A stretch of 64,000 bases of DNA from Devosia sp. ZB163 (GCF_028613635.1 NZ_JAQRMY010000001.1:1-64000), one strand, 5' to 3'; positions 30,565 to 39,817 are shown, counted from the first letter of the stretch. Made by a program: numbers and translations. The notes: generated by a model from the letters alone, not told the origin.

Positions 30565-32733
30565 TCAAAGAAAACTCTGCGGATCGATATCCACCTGCAC
30601 CCTGAGGTTGCCACTGACCTTCGGTCCCTGCTCCAGCCAGAAGCGGACATAGCCGGAAAGGTCGAAATCCTTGCCCGATTGCGCGAGGAGCCGCACCCGG
30701 TGGCGACCGCGGATCATGGCGATTGGGGCGTCTGCCGGCCCGAAGAGTTTCAGCCCGTCCGCCATCGGGGCCGCGCTGAGCAGCTGCTTGGCAAAACCGA
30801 ACGCCGCGTCCTGCTCGTTGGCCGACACGATCAGCGCCGCTAGCCGCCCGAATGGCGGCAACTGCCCGGCTTCGCGTGCCAGGAGCTCGTGCCGGTAGAA
30901 GGCCTCGCGGTCGCCCTTGACCATGGCCTGCAACACCGCATGGCTGGGATGGTAGGTCTGGAGGAACGCCTTGCCCGCCCGGTTGGCCCGCCCGGCGCGC
31001 CCGGTCACCTGCGTGAGGATCTGGAAGGTTCGCTCTGCCGCCCGCGGATCACCGCGATCGAGCCCGAGATCGGCATCGAGCACGCCCACCAGTGTCAGCT
31101 TCTCGAAATGGTGCCCCTTGGCCACGAGCTGCGTGCCGATGATGAGGTCATGCTCGCCGTTTTCGATCTCGTCGAACCGCTTCTTGAGCTCGTGGTTCGA
31201 GCCCATGTCCGAGGACAGCACCACCGTCCGCGCCCCCGGGAAGCGCGCCGCCGCCTCCTCGGCCACCCGCTCGATCCCCGGCCCGATCGGGGTCAGCGAA
31301 TCGACGGTGCCGCATTCCGTGCAGGTCTTGGGCGTCCGCACCGTGTAGCCGCAATGGTGGCACATCAGCACGCCGCGGAAGCGGTGCTCGACCAGCCAGG
31401 CCGAGCAATCCGGGCACTGGTACTGGTGCCCGCACGATTTGCACAGCGTCAGCGGCGCATAGCCTCGCCGGTTGAGAAAGAGCAGCGCCTGCTCGCCCCG
31501 ATCGAGCGTCGCAAAGATCTCGCGCGCCAGCCTCGGCGCGATCCAATGCCCCTTCTCGGGCGGCTCCTCGCGCATGTCGATCGGCGTGATGTCGGGCAGC
31601 CCCGCCTCGGCAAAGCGCGAGGTCAGCAGCACATGCTTGTAGCGGCCCTGGTTGGCATTGTTCCGGCTCTCGACCGAGGGCGTCGCCGAACTGAGGATCA
31701 CCCGCGCCTCGGCGAACTTCGCCCGCACCACCGCCATGTCGCGCGCGTGGTAGTTGACCCCGTCCGATTGCTTGAACGCCCCGTCATGCTCCTCGTCGAG
31801 GACGATCAGCCCGAGTTCCCTGAACGGGAGGAACAGCGCCGACCGCGCCCCCAGCACGGCGCGCACGTCGCCATTGAGCACGCCGCGCCAGGTCCGCGTC
31901 CGCTGCGCCGGCGTCATGTCGGAATGCCACTCGGCCGGTTTCGTGCCGAACCGCCTGGTGAAGCGCTGTACGAACGTCGAGGTCAGCGCGATCTCCGGCA
32001 ACAGCACCAGCGCCTGCCGCCCTGCCCTCAGCGTATCCGCCACCGCCTCGAAGAATACCTCGGTCTTGCCGCCACCGGTGACGCCATCGAGCAGCGCCAC
32101 GCCGAAGCCGTCGACCGGTATGTCGCGCAATTGCCCGAGCGCTACCGCCTGCTCCGCACTGAGCGTGGGGGGATCGGCGTCCGGATCGGGCGGCAGGGCG
32201 ACGGGCGGCGGCGGCATCTCGATCCGCTCGACCGCGCCGGCCTTCTCCAGCCCCTCGATAACCGAAGCGGAAACCCCAGCCGCGCCGACCAGCGCCGATT
32301 TCGCCCACGCCTCGCCATCCATCAGCAGCTCGAGCACCTTCTCGCGCGAGCGGGTCATCTTGTCGGGATCGACCCCGGTCGACCGGAACGCCGTGATCGG
32401 CCGCTCCGGCTCGAGCGCCTCGGTCGAACGCAGCACGCTCCGCAGCACCAGCCCGGGCGCCGCCAGCGTGTACTTCGAAACCCAGTCGATGGTCTTCAGC
32501 AGCTCCTCGCTCAGCGGCGGCGTGTCGTAGACCTGCGCGATGTCCTTGAGCCGGTTATGCGCGAAATTGTCCTTGGGCACGCCCCAGACGACGCCAAGCG
32601 TCAGCCGGCCCACCAGCGGCACGGCGACGATCGAGCCGCGCTCCACCTTCATCCCATAGGGCACCCGGTAGCTGTACGGCCCATCGACCGACACGCTCAC
32701 CATCACCGCCACGATGTCCGGAAGCTCTGCCAT
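30565..32733 (-). CDS. priA: Primosomal protein N' (replication restart helicase)
   Basis: A 722-aa superfamily-2 helicase that reloads the replisome at stalled forks. The 3'-DNA-binding domain (residues about 10-105) is followed by the helicase core with Walker A TGGGKTEVFF, DEEH box LDEEHDGAFKQ and motif VTGRAGRA. A zinc-binding insertion has paired cysteines (CKSCGHQYQCPDC, CHHCGYTVRTPKTCTEC). All eight zinc-binding cysteines are visible. It lies in the same direction as the atp operon, 213 bases upstream of atpH. Confidence 0.96.
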   Translation of the reverse strand: MAELPDIVAVMVSVSVDGPYSYRVPYGMKVERGSIVAVPLVGRLTLGVVWGVPKDNFAHNRLKDIAQVYDTPPLSEELLKTIDWVSKYTLAAPGLVLRSVLRSTEALEPERPITAFRSTGVDPDKMTRSREKVLELLMDGEAWAKSALVGAAGVSASVIEGLEKAGAVERIEMPPPPVALPPDPDADPPTLSAEQAVALGQLRDIPVDGFGVALLDGVTGGGKTEVFFEAVADTLRAGRQALVLLPEIALTSTFVQRFTRRFGTKPAEWHSDMTPAQRTRTWRGVLNGDVRAVLGARSALFLPFRELGLIVLDEEHDGAFKQSDGVNYHARDMAVVRAKFAEARVILSSATPSVESRNNANQGRYKHVLLTSRFAEAGLPDITPIDMREEPPEKGHWIAPRLAREIFATLDRGEQALLFLNRRGYAPLTLCKSCGHQYQCPDCSAWLVEHRFRGVLMCHHCGYTVRTPKTCTECGTVDSLTPIGPGIERVAEEAAARFPGARTVVLSSDMGSNHELKKRFDEIENGEHDLIIGTQLVAKGHHFEKLTLVGVLDADLGLDRGDPRAAERTFQILTQVTGRAGRANRAGKAFLQTYHPSHAVLQAMVKGDREAFYRHELLAREAGQLPPFGRLAALIVSANEQDAAFGFAKQLLSAAPMADGLKLFGPADAPIAMIRGRHRVRLLAQSGKDFDLSGYVRFWLEQGPKVSGNLRVQVDIDPQSFL

Positions 32734-32897
32734 CTGTGCCCGCTTTGTTCACGTCCGGGCCGGGAAATGCAAGGCGATTTTGCACGATCCCGGACGGGAG
32801 CCTCCGCCCGGCTCTCCGCGTTTGCTTCCACGACTGCTGACAGTGCCTGTCATCGCGCTACCGGAGACTGCCGGGACACCAACCGAAGGAGCGTCTA

Positions 32898-33380
32898 ATG
32901 CCCAGCAATATTCCCCAGGGCTACACCGCCGTTACGCCGTGGATCATCTCGGCCGATACCGGCCGCCTGCTCGACTTCATCGCCGAGGCCTTCGGCGGCA
33001 CCGAGCTGGCCCGCATGACGACCGCCGAAGGGATCGTCGAGCATGCCGAGATCCGCATCGGCGACGCCGTGGTCATGGCCTTCGATGCCCCCGCGGGCAC
33101 CCCGCCGCAACCCGCCTTCATCCGCCTCTTCCTGCCCGACGCGCGCGTCGCCTTCGCCAGGGCAATCCAGGCCGGCGCCACCGAGGTGACCAAGCCGACC
33201 CTGCTCGCCTTCGGCGACCGCGTCGCCCGCGTTCGCGACCCCTTCGGCAACATCTGGTGGCTGCAGCAGCACATCGAGGACGTCAGCGAGGAGGAAATGG
33301 GCAAGCGCGGGACCGATCCCAACTGGTCCACCCCCATGGCCTACGTGCAGAAGTCCCTGGCCGAAGCGCTCAAGGGTTAG
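32898..33380 (+). CDS. VOC (PhnB/glyoxalase-like) family protein
   Basis: A 160-aa vicinal-oxygen-chelate fold protein. It begins MPSNIPQGYTAVTPWIISAD; the repeated beta-alpha-beta modules are visible around LLDFIAEAFGG and RVAFARAIQAGATEVTKP, and the end RVARVRDPFGNIWWLQQHIE is characteristic of the PhnB-like group. These proteins bind small substrates or metals; no reaction can be assigned. GAAGGAG at 7 bases supports the ATG. It is divergent from priA. Confidence 0.8.
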   Translation: MPSNIPQGYTAVTPWIISADTGRLLDFIAEAFGGTELARMTTAEGIVEHAEIRIGDAVVMAFDAPAGTPPQPAFIRLFLPDARVAFARAIQAGATEVTKPTLLAFGDRVARVRDPFGNIWWLQQHIEDVSEEEMGKRGTDPNWSTPMAYVQKSLAEALKG

Positions 33381-33388
33381 TTCGGGAT

Positions 33389-33490
33389 CATTCCTCTCCC
33401 CGCCGGGGAGAGGAATGGCACAAGTAGCCGGCCCCGCCGCATTCTTCTCCCCCGTCGGGGAGAAGGTGGCGCGTAGCGCCGGATGAGGGG
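33389..33490. repeat. Dispersed palindromic repeat, two hairpins
   Basis: The first is a perfect 13-bp hairpin CATTCCTCTCCCC/GGGGAGAGGAATG (33389-33417). A second lies around 33444-33462 (TTCTCCCCCGTCGGGGAGAA), followed by the module GGTGGCGCGTAGCGCC and GGATGAGGGG. The latter 35 bases match the copy at 17934-17968 with one difference. It lies between convergent VOC and L,D-transpeptidase genes. Confidence 0.85.
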
Positions 33491-33509
33491 TCCGTCTCCG
33501 AAGCTGCGG

Positions 33510-34175
33510 CTACATCACCAGGATCGGCGAGCCCGACGGCACACGCTGGTAGAGGTCGATCACGTCCTGGTTGAGCAGCCGCACGCAGCCCGACGAGATC
33601 GCCTTGCCGATGGTCCGCTCGTCGGTCGCGCCATGCACGCGGTAGATCGTGTCGCGCCCGTCCTTGAAGATGTAGAGCGCCCGCGCGCCGAGCGGGTTCT
33701 CGAGGCTCGGAGCCATGCCGCGGCGATAGGGCTCGAGCTCGGGCTGCCGCGCGATCATCTCGCTCGGCGGCGTCCAGGTCGGCCACTCCTTCTTGTACTG
33801 GATGACGCCGCGTCCCGACCAGGTGAAGCCATCGCGGCCGATGCCGACGCCATAGCGCATCGCCTTGCCGTTCTCCTGCACGAGGTAGAGGAAGCGGTGG
33901 GTCGTATCGACCACCACGGTGCCCGGCCGCTCGCCGGTCGGGTCGTCGACCACCTGCCGCCAGAACTGCGGCTCGATCAGATCCATGCGCGCCGCCGGGA
34001 TCGGGAAGCGCTCCTCCGGCCGCGCCCCATACATGGCGAGGACGTCGTCGGGAATACGGACGGTCTGCGCTTCCAGCCTGCGCTGGCCGCTGGTCGCACA
34101 ACCGGCGAGGGAAAGGGCAGCGAGGCTGGCCGCGCCGGCGAGCAGAGCCCGGCGGCCGATCATCAGTTCAGTCAT
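33510..34175 (-). CDS. L,D-transpeptidase lipoprotein (YkuD)
   Basis: A 221-aa cell-envelope enzyme. The signal MTELMIGRRALLAGAASLAA ends in the lipobox LAGC (Cys26), and a twin-arginine-like GRRALL precedes it. The YkuD domain spans residues about 85-221, with the catalytic motif HGATDERTIGK..SSGCVRLLNQD (His, Ser-x-Gly-Cys-x-Arg) complete. It forms 3-3 cross-links in peptidoglycan or attaches proteins to it. ATG 34175 is chosen because the longer open frame upstream is not signal-like. Confidence 0.9.
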   Translation of the reverse strand: MTELMIGRRALLAGAASLAALSLAGCATSGQRRLEAQTVRIPDDVLAMYGARPEERFPIPAARMDLIEPQFWRQVVDDPTGERPGTVVVDTTHRFLYLVQENGKAMRYGVGIGRDGFTWSGRGVIQYKKEWPTWTPPSEMIARQPELEPYRRGMAPSLENPLGARALYIFKDGRDTIYRVHGATDERTIGKAISSGCVRLLNQDVIDLYQRVPSGSPILVM

Positions 34176-34239
34176 GTGGAAAATCTCGTTGGCGGCCGGA
34201 AGGCCGCTGGTCAGTCGGGAGGGTGGAGGTGTCGGGCGC

Positions 34240-34554
34240 CTAGCCGAGGCGCGGCGGAGGGAGTTCCGCGGCCGGGGCGCGCCCCTCATGCATCGGCTCG
34301 TCCGCAAGACCGAGCGCCCACTGGGCCACCATCGCCCGCGGCACTTCGGCAACGAAGCGGGCGAGGTCGGACCGCGACGGCATCACGCGCTTGCCGCCCT
34401 GCATCTCGCAGGGGTTGGGCAGCGGCACCGAGCCGTCGTCGCCGGCCACCATCGCCAGGCCTCCATGCGCAACGCATACGCCCGTGGCAAAGCTCGGGCT
34501 GGCAAGCGCGAAGAGCGCGACGAAGACGATCAGGATGGAGAGAATCCGGTGCAT
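34240..34554 (-). CDS. Small secreted protein, unknown
   Basis: A 104-aa protein with a clear signal peptide (MHRILSILIVFVALFALASPSFA), then a short mature part with two cysteines (GVCVAHGG and NPCEMQGG) that could form a disulfide. The C-terminus is Pro-rich and variable in character. I do not recognise a family. It lies 64 bases upstream of the L,D-transpeptidase in the same direction and may share its message. Confidence 0.6.
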   Translation of the reverse strand: MHRILSILIVFVALFALASPSFATGVCVAHGGLAMVAGDDGSVPLPNPCEMQGGKRVMPSRSDLARFVAEVPRAMVAQWALGLADEPMHEGRAPAAELPPPRLG

Positions 34555-34683
34555 ACCTAGGCCGATAGCCCGCAGAATGCGGCACGCAAAGGGCGCCTCA
34601 CGCCCGTGTGTCCCCCCAGGCAGCCGCCACCCCCCGAGTGATGCAGATCGGCAACAGTCGGGGACGCCAACCGGATTGCCGCG

Positions 34684-35685
34684 TTAGAACGAGCCCTTAA
34701 GTCCGGCCGAAAGGCTCGCCGCGAACAGGTCGCCCCCTCCGCCATCGACGTACGTGCCGTCATACACTCCATCGGTGATCCGGTAGCTCTCCGTATCGCC
34801 GCGCGCCGTGAACACCTGCTCGGCTGTGCCCTCGACGAAGAGGTCGAGTCCGTCTCCGAGCTGGTAGCGCACCGATGCACCGAGCGTGACCAGCGGAGCG
34901 GGATTGAGTGTGTCGATGAAGTTCAGGTTACGCTGCCAGTGGTGGTCGTCGCCCTGCGCATAGAAGGTGGCGCCGACCTGTGCTGAACCAGTTACCGTCC
35001 ATGGCCCGTCGCTGATTTCTCCATCGATGCCGGCCACCAGCGCCGGGAAGGTCTGCCGGTAGGTAATACCCGGTTCCCCGTCGGAAAAGTCGCCGACACA
35101 GCCGCGAAAGCCGCAAGGGTCGCCGTCCTCGAAGTCGCTGTAGACGAACGAGCCGCCATAGGCCGCCCATTGCACGTCGGTGTACTTGAGCCCACCGTTG
35201 AGATTGACTCGCATCCCCTCGCTCACTGGCATGTCGTATCCAACCAGCAGCGAGCCGTTGAAGTACCAGTCGAGATTGGTGTCGTCGTGCTGCGAACGGT
35301 GCGTCCAGTCGTCCGAGTCGAAGCTCACGAATGCCGGCCCGAACCAGTCAAAGTCCTCCATGTAACTGTCGCCCGACATGGCGACCTGCGCCTTGGCGGC
35401 AAGGGTCCAGCCTTCCGGCGCCTTCACCGCAATGCCCGCCGACAGCATCGGCGCCGTGCTCTGCCAGATCAGGTGGCTCAACAGCGCCTCGGAGCCGGAC
35501 CCGGCATAGACGTACTCGTGGGCTTCTAGCCTGACCACGCCGACCCCGCCCGTGAGGCTCACGCCGCTCTCTTCCGGCTCGCCTGTCGCGTAGTCCGACC
35601 AGCCAAGCTCACCCGCCACCGTCGTCCCACAGGCAAACAGCACCAGCACTGCCGCGATCTCGCGCGCCCCGATCCGCCCAATCAT
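34684..35685 (-). CDS. Omptin-family outer-membrane protease
   Basis: A 333-aa beta-barrel aspartyl/histidine protease of family A26. It has a signal peptide (residues 1-25) and alternating amphipathic strands, and it ends in Phe as outer-membrane barrels do. Comparison with OmpT as I recall it: MEDFDW supplies the aspartate pair 111/113, SQHDDTNLDWYFNGSLLVGY matches the HPDTQLN block, GGSFVYSDFEDG and GEPGITYRQTF match GGSYIYSSE and GERAIGYKQ, and DDHHW supplies Asp247-x-His249. All four catalytic positions are therefore present. It is expected to cleave extracellular peptides. ATG 35685 gives the signal peptide; the 47 preceding in-frame residues do not. Confidence 0.88.
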   Translation of the reverse strand: MIGRIGAREIAAVLVLFACGTTVAGELGWSDYATGEPEESGVSLTGGVGVVRLEAHEYVYAGSGSEALLSHLIWQSTAPMLSAGIAVKAPEGWTLAAKAQVAMSGDSYMEDFDWFGPAFVSFDSDDWTHRSQHDDTNLDWYFNGSLLVGYDMPVSEGMRVNLNGGLKYTDVQWAAYGGSFVYSDFEDGDPCGFRGCVGDFSDGEPGITYRQTFPALVAGIDGEISDGPWTVTGSAQVGATFYAQGDDHHWQRNLNFIDTLNPAPLVTLGASVRYQLGDGLDLFVEGTAEQVFTARGDTESYRITDGVYDGTYVDGGGGDLFAASLSAGLKGSF

Positions 35686-35845
35686 GAATTCCGCCCCAAA
35701 ACACGTCGGCGGCCACGCGGCGCGACCACTCGTCTTCCGGCACGCTGCCAAATCAGACTTAACTTTCCGCTCGCGCGCGTGCTTAACGCGCTGTTGACGT
35801 CGCGCCGTTTGCCCAATGCTAACCACGCCGCGCTAGGCTGTCCGC

Positions 35846-36772
35846 ATGTCCCACGCCCTGCTCGCCAAGCCCGACCTTGCCGCCGCCATTGCCAGCTGGC
35901 AGCGCGATCTCGGCGCCGTCCGCCGGCTCGCCCCCAAGACCCTTGAGGCTTACCTCAGCGATCTCGGCCAGTTCGTCACCTTCCTCAGCGCCCATACCGG
36001 CGGCGAAGTCTCGCTCGCAACGCTCAAGGAGCTGCGCGCCGCCGATATCCGCGCCTTCCTCGCCGCACGCCGGGGCGACGACATTGGCCCCCGCTCGCTC
36101 GCCCGCGGACTGTCGGCGATCAAGAGCTTCTTCGGCTTCCTCGAGCGCGAAGGCGTCCTCGCGACCGAAGCGCTCAACACCGTGCGCATGCCCAAGCAGC
36201 CGCGCTCGCTGCCCAAGGCGCTGACCGTGCTCGAAGCCAAGGCCACGATCCGCACTACCGACGAACTCGAGGACAAGCCCTGGGTCGCTGCCCGCGATAT
36301 GGCGGTGATCTCACTCTGCTACGGCGCCGGCCTCCGCATCTCGGAAGCCCTCGCCGTCACCCGCGCCGACCTCGAATCGAGCGCTCTGCGCGTCACCGGG
36401 AAGGGCGGCAGGACCCGGCTCGTCCCGCTGATCGCGCCCGTGCGGCAGGCCATCGACGCCTATCTCAAGCTCTCGCCCTTCCATCCCGGCCCCGACGAGC
36501 CGATCTTCCGCGGCGAGAAGGGCGGCCCACTCTCGCCGCGCCTCATCCAGCTCCGCATGCAGCAACTGCGCGGCGCCCTGGGCCTGCCGCCCTCCGCCAC
36601 CCCGCACGCCCTCCGCCACAGCTTCGCCACCCACTTGCTCGGCAAGGGCGGCGACCTGCGCACCATCCAGGAGCTCCTCGGCCACGCCTCGCTGTCGACC
36701 ACGCAGATCTACACGGCCGTCGACACCGAGCGCCTGCTGGAGAGCTACAGGGCAGCGCATCCCAGGGCATGA
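35846..36772 (+). CDS. xerC: Tyrosine recombinase XerC
   Basis: A 308-aa site-specific recombinase that resolves chromosome dimers at dif. It has an N-terminal core-binding domain (WQRDLGAVRRLAPKTLEAY, SLARGLSAIKSFFGFLER). The catalytic residues are complete: Arg164 in GAGLRISE, Lys186 in GKGGRTR, His254 and Arg257 in HALRHSFATH, His280 in LLGHASL, and nucleophile Tyr289. Chromosomal rather than phage type, judged by length and pattern. XerC is preferred over XerD from the SLAR..SaIKSFFxFL stretch and because xerC often lies near priA in this order. Confidence 0.88.
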   Translation: MSHALLAKPDLAAAIASWQRDLGAVRRLAPKTLEAYLSDLGQFVTFLSAHTGGEVSLATLKELRAADIRAFLAARRGDDIGPRSLARGLSAIKSFFGFLEREGVLATEALNTVRMPKQPRSLPKALTVLEAKATIRTTDELEDKPWVAARDMAVISLCYGAGLRISEALAVTRADLESSALRVTGKGGRTRLVPLIAPVRQAIDAYLKLSPFHPGPDEPIFRGEKGGPLSPRLIQLRMQQLRGALGLPPSATPHALRHSFATHLLGKGGDLRTIQELLGHASLSTTQIYTAVDTERLLESYRAAHPRA

Positions 36773-37159
36773 GCTCTGATCTCACCGCGATCACCTTCTC
36801 CCCTTGTGGGAGAAGGTGATCGAAGGCCGGATGAGGGGTGATCCTCCCCTGCGAAGCGGGGGAGGGGGACCAGCGAAGCTGGTGGAGGGGGCGACCACAG
36901 GCGCCGGCGTTTCTAGGTGGAGCCCCAAAGGCGCCCACCGAACGCACCGTTCACCCAACCGCCCACTTTACAGCTGCACCGCCCGAGCGTACCTATCCCG
37001 CCATGACCGTTTGCATCCTAATTATTGGCAAAACCTGCCTTATCCCCTCCGGGGACCGGGACGCGACGGCCGTTTGACCCTCGATTGCTCACCGGGCCCC
37101 GCCATCAGGCGCAGGGACAACCGGTGTTCTGATGGCAGGGCCGCAACTGGACCCGCCAA
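36773..37159. repeat. Intergenic region with dispersed repeats
   Basis: A perfect 14-bp hairpin GATCACCTTCTCCC/GGGAGAAGGTGATC (36789-36821) is followed by GGCCGGATGAGGGG, the shared module of the other repeat copies. A second type follows, CTCCCCTGCGAAGCGGGGG and ACCAGCGAAGCTGGTGGAGG (about 36842-36890). No gene is supported in the rest, which presumably holds the promoter of the DMT transporter. Confidence 0.7.
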
Positions 37160-38149
37160 ATGTCTTCCGACACTGCGTCTACGCCGTCCATCTCTCGGCC
37201 AGGCTTCCGGCAGTTCGCCTGGGCCGGCATTGTGCTGGCGCTCGCCGGCGCCGCGTTCTTCGCCACCAAGGGCATCGTCATCAAGCTGGCGCTCCTCGAG
37301 GGCATCGACTCGGTCACCACCCTCACCTGGCGCATGATCGTCGCCGTGCCGATCTTCCTGACGGTCGGCATCCTCGGCTTTCGCACGAAGCTCGCCCAGC
37401 AGCCCGCCGGCGCCCCGCCAGTGCTGACCTGGCCCGTGCTGGCGCAGACCCTCGGCGTCGGCGTCATCGGCTACTATGTCGCGAGCTACCTCGATTTCTC
37501 GGCGCTCGAATACATCACCGCGCAGTTCGACCGGCTGATCCTGCTCACCTATCCGTTCTTCGTCGTCTTGTTCGGCGCCATCTTCTTCAAGCGCAGGATC
37601 ACCCTGCCCATGGTCGTCGCGCTGCTGGTGTCCTACCTCGGCATCGGTGTCATCTTCTGGCATGACCTCCACATCGAGGGCGACAACGTGCTGCTCGGCG
37701 CGGCGCTCGTCTTCGGCTCGGCCATTGCCTACGCGGCCTACCAGATCATGGCCAAGCCTTTGATCGACAAGCTCGGCCCGCAGCTCTTCACCTCCATCGC
37801 CATGAGCGGCGCCGGCCCGGCGGTGATCGCGCACTTCCTCGTCACCCACCCGGTGAGCGACCTGGCGGTGAGCGGCAACGGCTTCATGCTCATGCTCGCC
37901 ATCGGCACCATCTCGACGGTGCTGCCGGCCTACTGCATCTCGGGCGCCATCGCGCTGATCGGCCCCGAGCGCACCGCCATCATCGGCAACGTCTCGCCCG
38001 TGGTGACCGTCGGCCTCGCCATCTCCATCCTCGGCGAAGCCTTCACCGTCTACCATGCCCTCGGCACCGTGCTCGTCCTCGGCGGCGTCTTCCTCTTCAC
38101 GCGGAAGGAAAAGCCGAAGGTGAAGGTGCTGGAGGAGACTACGGCCTGA
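37160..38149 (+). CDS. EamA/DMT-family permease
   Basis: A 329-aa inner-membrane protein with about ten hydrophobic helices in two EamA repeats (residues about 20-155 and 180-320). It begins after a short soluble tail with AWAGIVLALAGAAFFATKGIVIKLAL. The second half contains ALIGPERTAIIGNVSPVVTVGLA and ends GTVLVLGGVFLF, both typical of drug/metabolite exporters. The direction is probably export; the substrate is unknown. It stands alone and is convergent with lpd across a shared hairpin. Confidence 0.85.
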   Translation: MSSDTASTPSISRPGFRQFAWAGIVLALAGAAFFATKGIVIKLALLEGIDSVTTLTWRMIVAVPIFLTVGILGFRTKLAQQPAGAPPVLTWPVLAQTLGVGVIGYYVASYLDFSALEYITAQFDRLILLTYPFFVVLFGAIFFKRRITLPMVVALLVSYLGIGVIFWHDLHIEGDNVLLGAALVFGSAIAYAAYQIMAKPLIDKLGPQLFTSIAMSGAGPAVIAHFLVTHPVSDLAVSGNGFMLMLAIGTISTVLPAYCISGAIALIGPERTAIIGNVSPVVTVGLAISILGEAFTVYHALGTVLVLGGVFLFTRKEKPKVKVLEETTA

Positions 38150-38173
38150 GGGCTGTAGAGGCCCCGGAAAACG

Positions 38174-38199
38174 AACATCCCCGCTCACGCGGGGACGTT
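38174..38199. terminator. Bidirectional hairpin between DMT gene and lpd
   Basis: A perfect 7-bp stem TCCCCGC/GCGGGGA with loop TCAC, extended by an AAC/GTT pairing across a small bulge. It lies between two convergent genes. T-runs are weak on both sides. Confidence 0.55.
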
Positions 38200-38241
38200 A
38201 CAAGGCTACTGGATGGCGCAGGGCGAAGCCCCGCACCGAGA

Positions 38242-39648
38242 TCAGATGTGGATGGCGCCATCCCCGCACATCAGCGCGGCTTCCTTCACCGCTTCGCTGA
38301 GCGTGGGGTGCGCGTGGGTCGTCCGCCCCAGGTCCTCGGCGCTTCCCGAGAACTCCATGAGCACGGTGATCTCGTGGATCATCTCGCCCGCGTTCTTGGC
38401 AATGATCTGTGCGCCCAGCACGCGGTCGGTCGCGGCATCGGCGAGGATCTTCACATAGCCCTGCGTCGCCAGCATCGCCTTGGCGCGGCCATTGGCGGTG
38501 TAGGGGAACTTGCCGGTCTTGTACTCGATGCCCGCCGCCTTGAGCTCGTCCTCGGACTTGCCGATCCAGGCGACTTCCGGGCTCGTGTACATCACCGAGG
38601 GGATGTTGCCGTAGTTGATATGCGGCTTCTGCCCGGCGATGATCTCGGCCACCGCGTGGCCCTCGTCCATCGCCTTGTGGGCCAGCATCGGCCCGGCGAC
38701 CACGTCGCCGATGGCGTAGATGCCCCGCACATTGGTGCGGAACTGGGCATCGGTGCGCACCCGGCCGCGCTCGTCGAGCGCGACGCCCGCACCCTCGAGG
38801 CCGAGGCCTTCGGTGAAGGGCTTGCGGCCCACCGCGACGAGCACCGCATCGGCTTCCGCATAGGTCGCCTCGCCCCCGGCTGCGGGCTCGAGCCGAGCGC
38901 GGACCGAGCCGTCGGCCTGCTTCTCGATAGCCGTCACCTTGGTCGAAAGCTTGAACTCCATGCCCTGCTTCTGCAGCGTGCGCTGCATCTGGCGGGCCGC
39001 CTCGCTGTCGAGGCCGGGCAGGATCCGGTCGAGGAACTCGACCACCTGGATCTTGGCGCCAAGCCGGCCCCAGACCGAGCCCAGCTCGAGCCCGATGATG
39101 CCGCCGCCGATGACGAGCAGCCGGTTCGGCACCTGCGCGAACTTGAGCGCGCCCGTCGAGGAGACGATCTTTTCCTCGTCGATCGTGATGCCCGGCAGGC
39201 TGATCGGCACAGAACCCGTGGCGATCAGGATGTTCTTGGTTTCGATCGTCGTCGGCGCGCCGCTCTCGGGCGTCACCAGCACGCGGCCGGCGGCGGGAAT
39301 GGAACCGGTGCCGCGGAAGGTCGTGATCTTGTTCTTCTTGAACAGGAATTCGATGCCGCCGACATTGGCCGTGACGGTGTCGTCCTTGTGCGTCAGCATC
39401 TGCTTGAGGTTCAGCTTCGGCGCGACCTCGATGCCGAACTGGGAGAACTGGTGGCCGGCTTCCTCGAACAGCTCGGAGGCATGCAGCAGCGCCTTGGAGG
39501 GGATGCAGCCGATATTGAGGCAGGTGCCGCCGAAGGTCGGCCACTTCTCGACCACTGCGACCTTCATGCCGAGCTGCGCCGCCCGGATCGCCGCCACATA
39601 ACCACCCGGGCCGGTGCCGATTACCGTGAGGTCGAAATTGTCCGCCAT
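38242..39648 (-). CDS. lpd: Dihydrolipoyl dehydrogenase (E3)
   Basis: A 468-aa FAD flavoprotein that reoxidises lipoyl groups of the 2-oxoglutarate dehydrogenase complex. It has the FAD site VIGTGPGGYVAA, redox-active cysteines in GGTCLNIGCIPSKALLH, NAD site VIGGGIIGLELG, and the C-terminal His-Glu motif HAHPTLSEAV. GGAG six bases before the ATG is a good ribosome-binding site. In most relatives it directly follows odhB; here it is downstream of odhB in the same direction but separated by an SDR gene and a divergent small gene. Confidence 0.97.
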   Translation of the reverse strand: MADNFDLTVIGTGPGGYVAAIRAAQLGMKVAVVEKWPTFGGTCLNIGCIPSKALLHASELFEEAGHQFSQFGIEVAPKLNLKQMLTHKDDTVTANVGGIEFLFKKNKITTFRGTGSIPAAGRVLVTPESGAPTTIETKNILIATGSVPISLPGITIDEEKIVSSTGALKFAQVPNRLLVIGGGIIGLELGSVWGRLGAKIQVVEFLDRILPGLDSEAARQMQRTLQKQGMEFKLSTKVTAIEKQADGSVRARLEPAAGGEATYAEADAVLVAVGRKPFTEGLGLEGAGVALDERGRVRTDAQFRTNVRGIYAIGDVVAGPMLAHKAMDEGHAVAEIIAGQKPHINYGNIPSVMYTSPEVAWIGKSEDELKAAGIEYKTGKFPYTANGRAKAMLATQGYVKILADAATDRVLGAQIIAKNAGEMIHEITVLMEFSGSAEDLGRTTHAHPTLSEAVKEAALMCGDGAIHI

Positions 39649-39817
39649 TTTATCTCCGAGAGGCTGATACGCGCCGGGAGGAACCGGCGCCCGCGCTGCC
39701 GATATAGGGCTGAGGAACCGGTTAAACTACCCGCGTTTAGGATGGAACCCCGCACGTCGAGCGAGCCATGCGAAATGCTCATGATTCCTCGGGATTATGC
39801 CCCGCCCGTCGGGCAGG

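Noticed and set aside
35846-36772. Tyrosine recombinase as a phage or island integrase
   Set aside because: The length, complete Xer-type residues and SLAR..KSFFxFL pattern fit chromosomal XerC; no attachment repeats or cargo nearby.
38174-38199. Hairpin core ATCCCCGCTCACGCGGGGA resembling a type I-E CRISPR repeat
   Set aside because: Only one copy, no second repeat or spacer spacing and no cas genes; its place between convergent genes fits a terminator.
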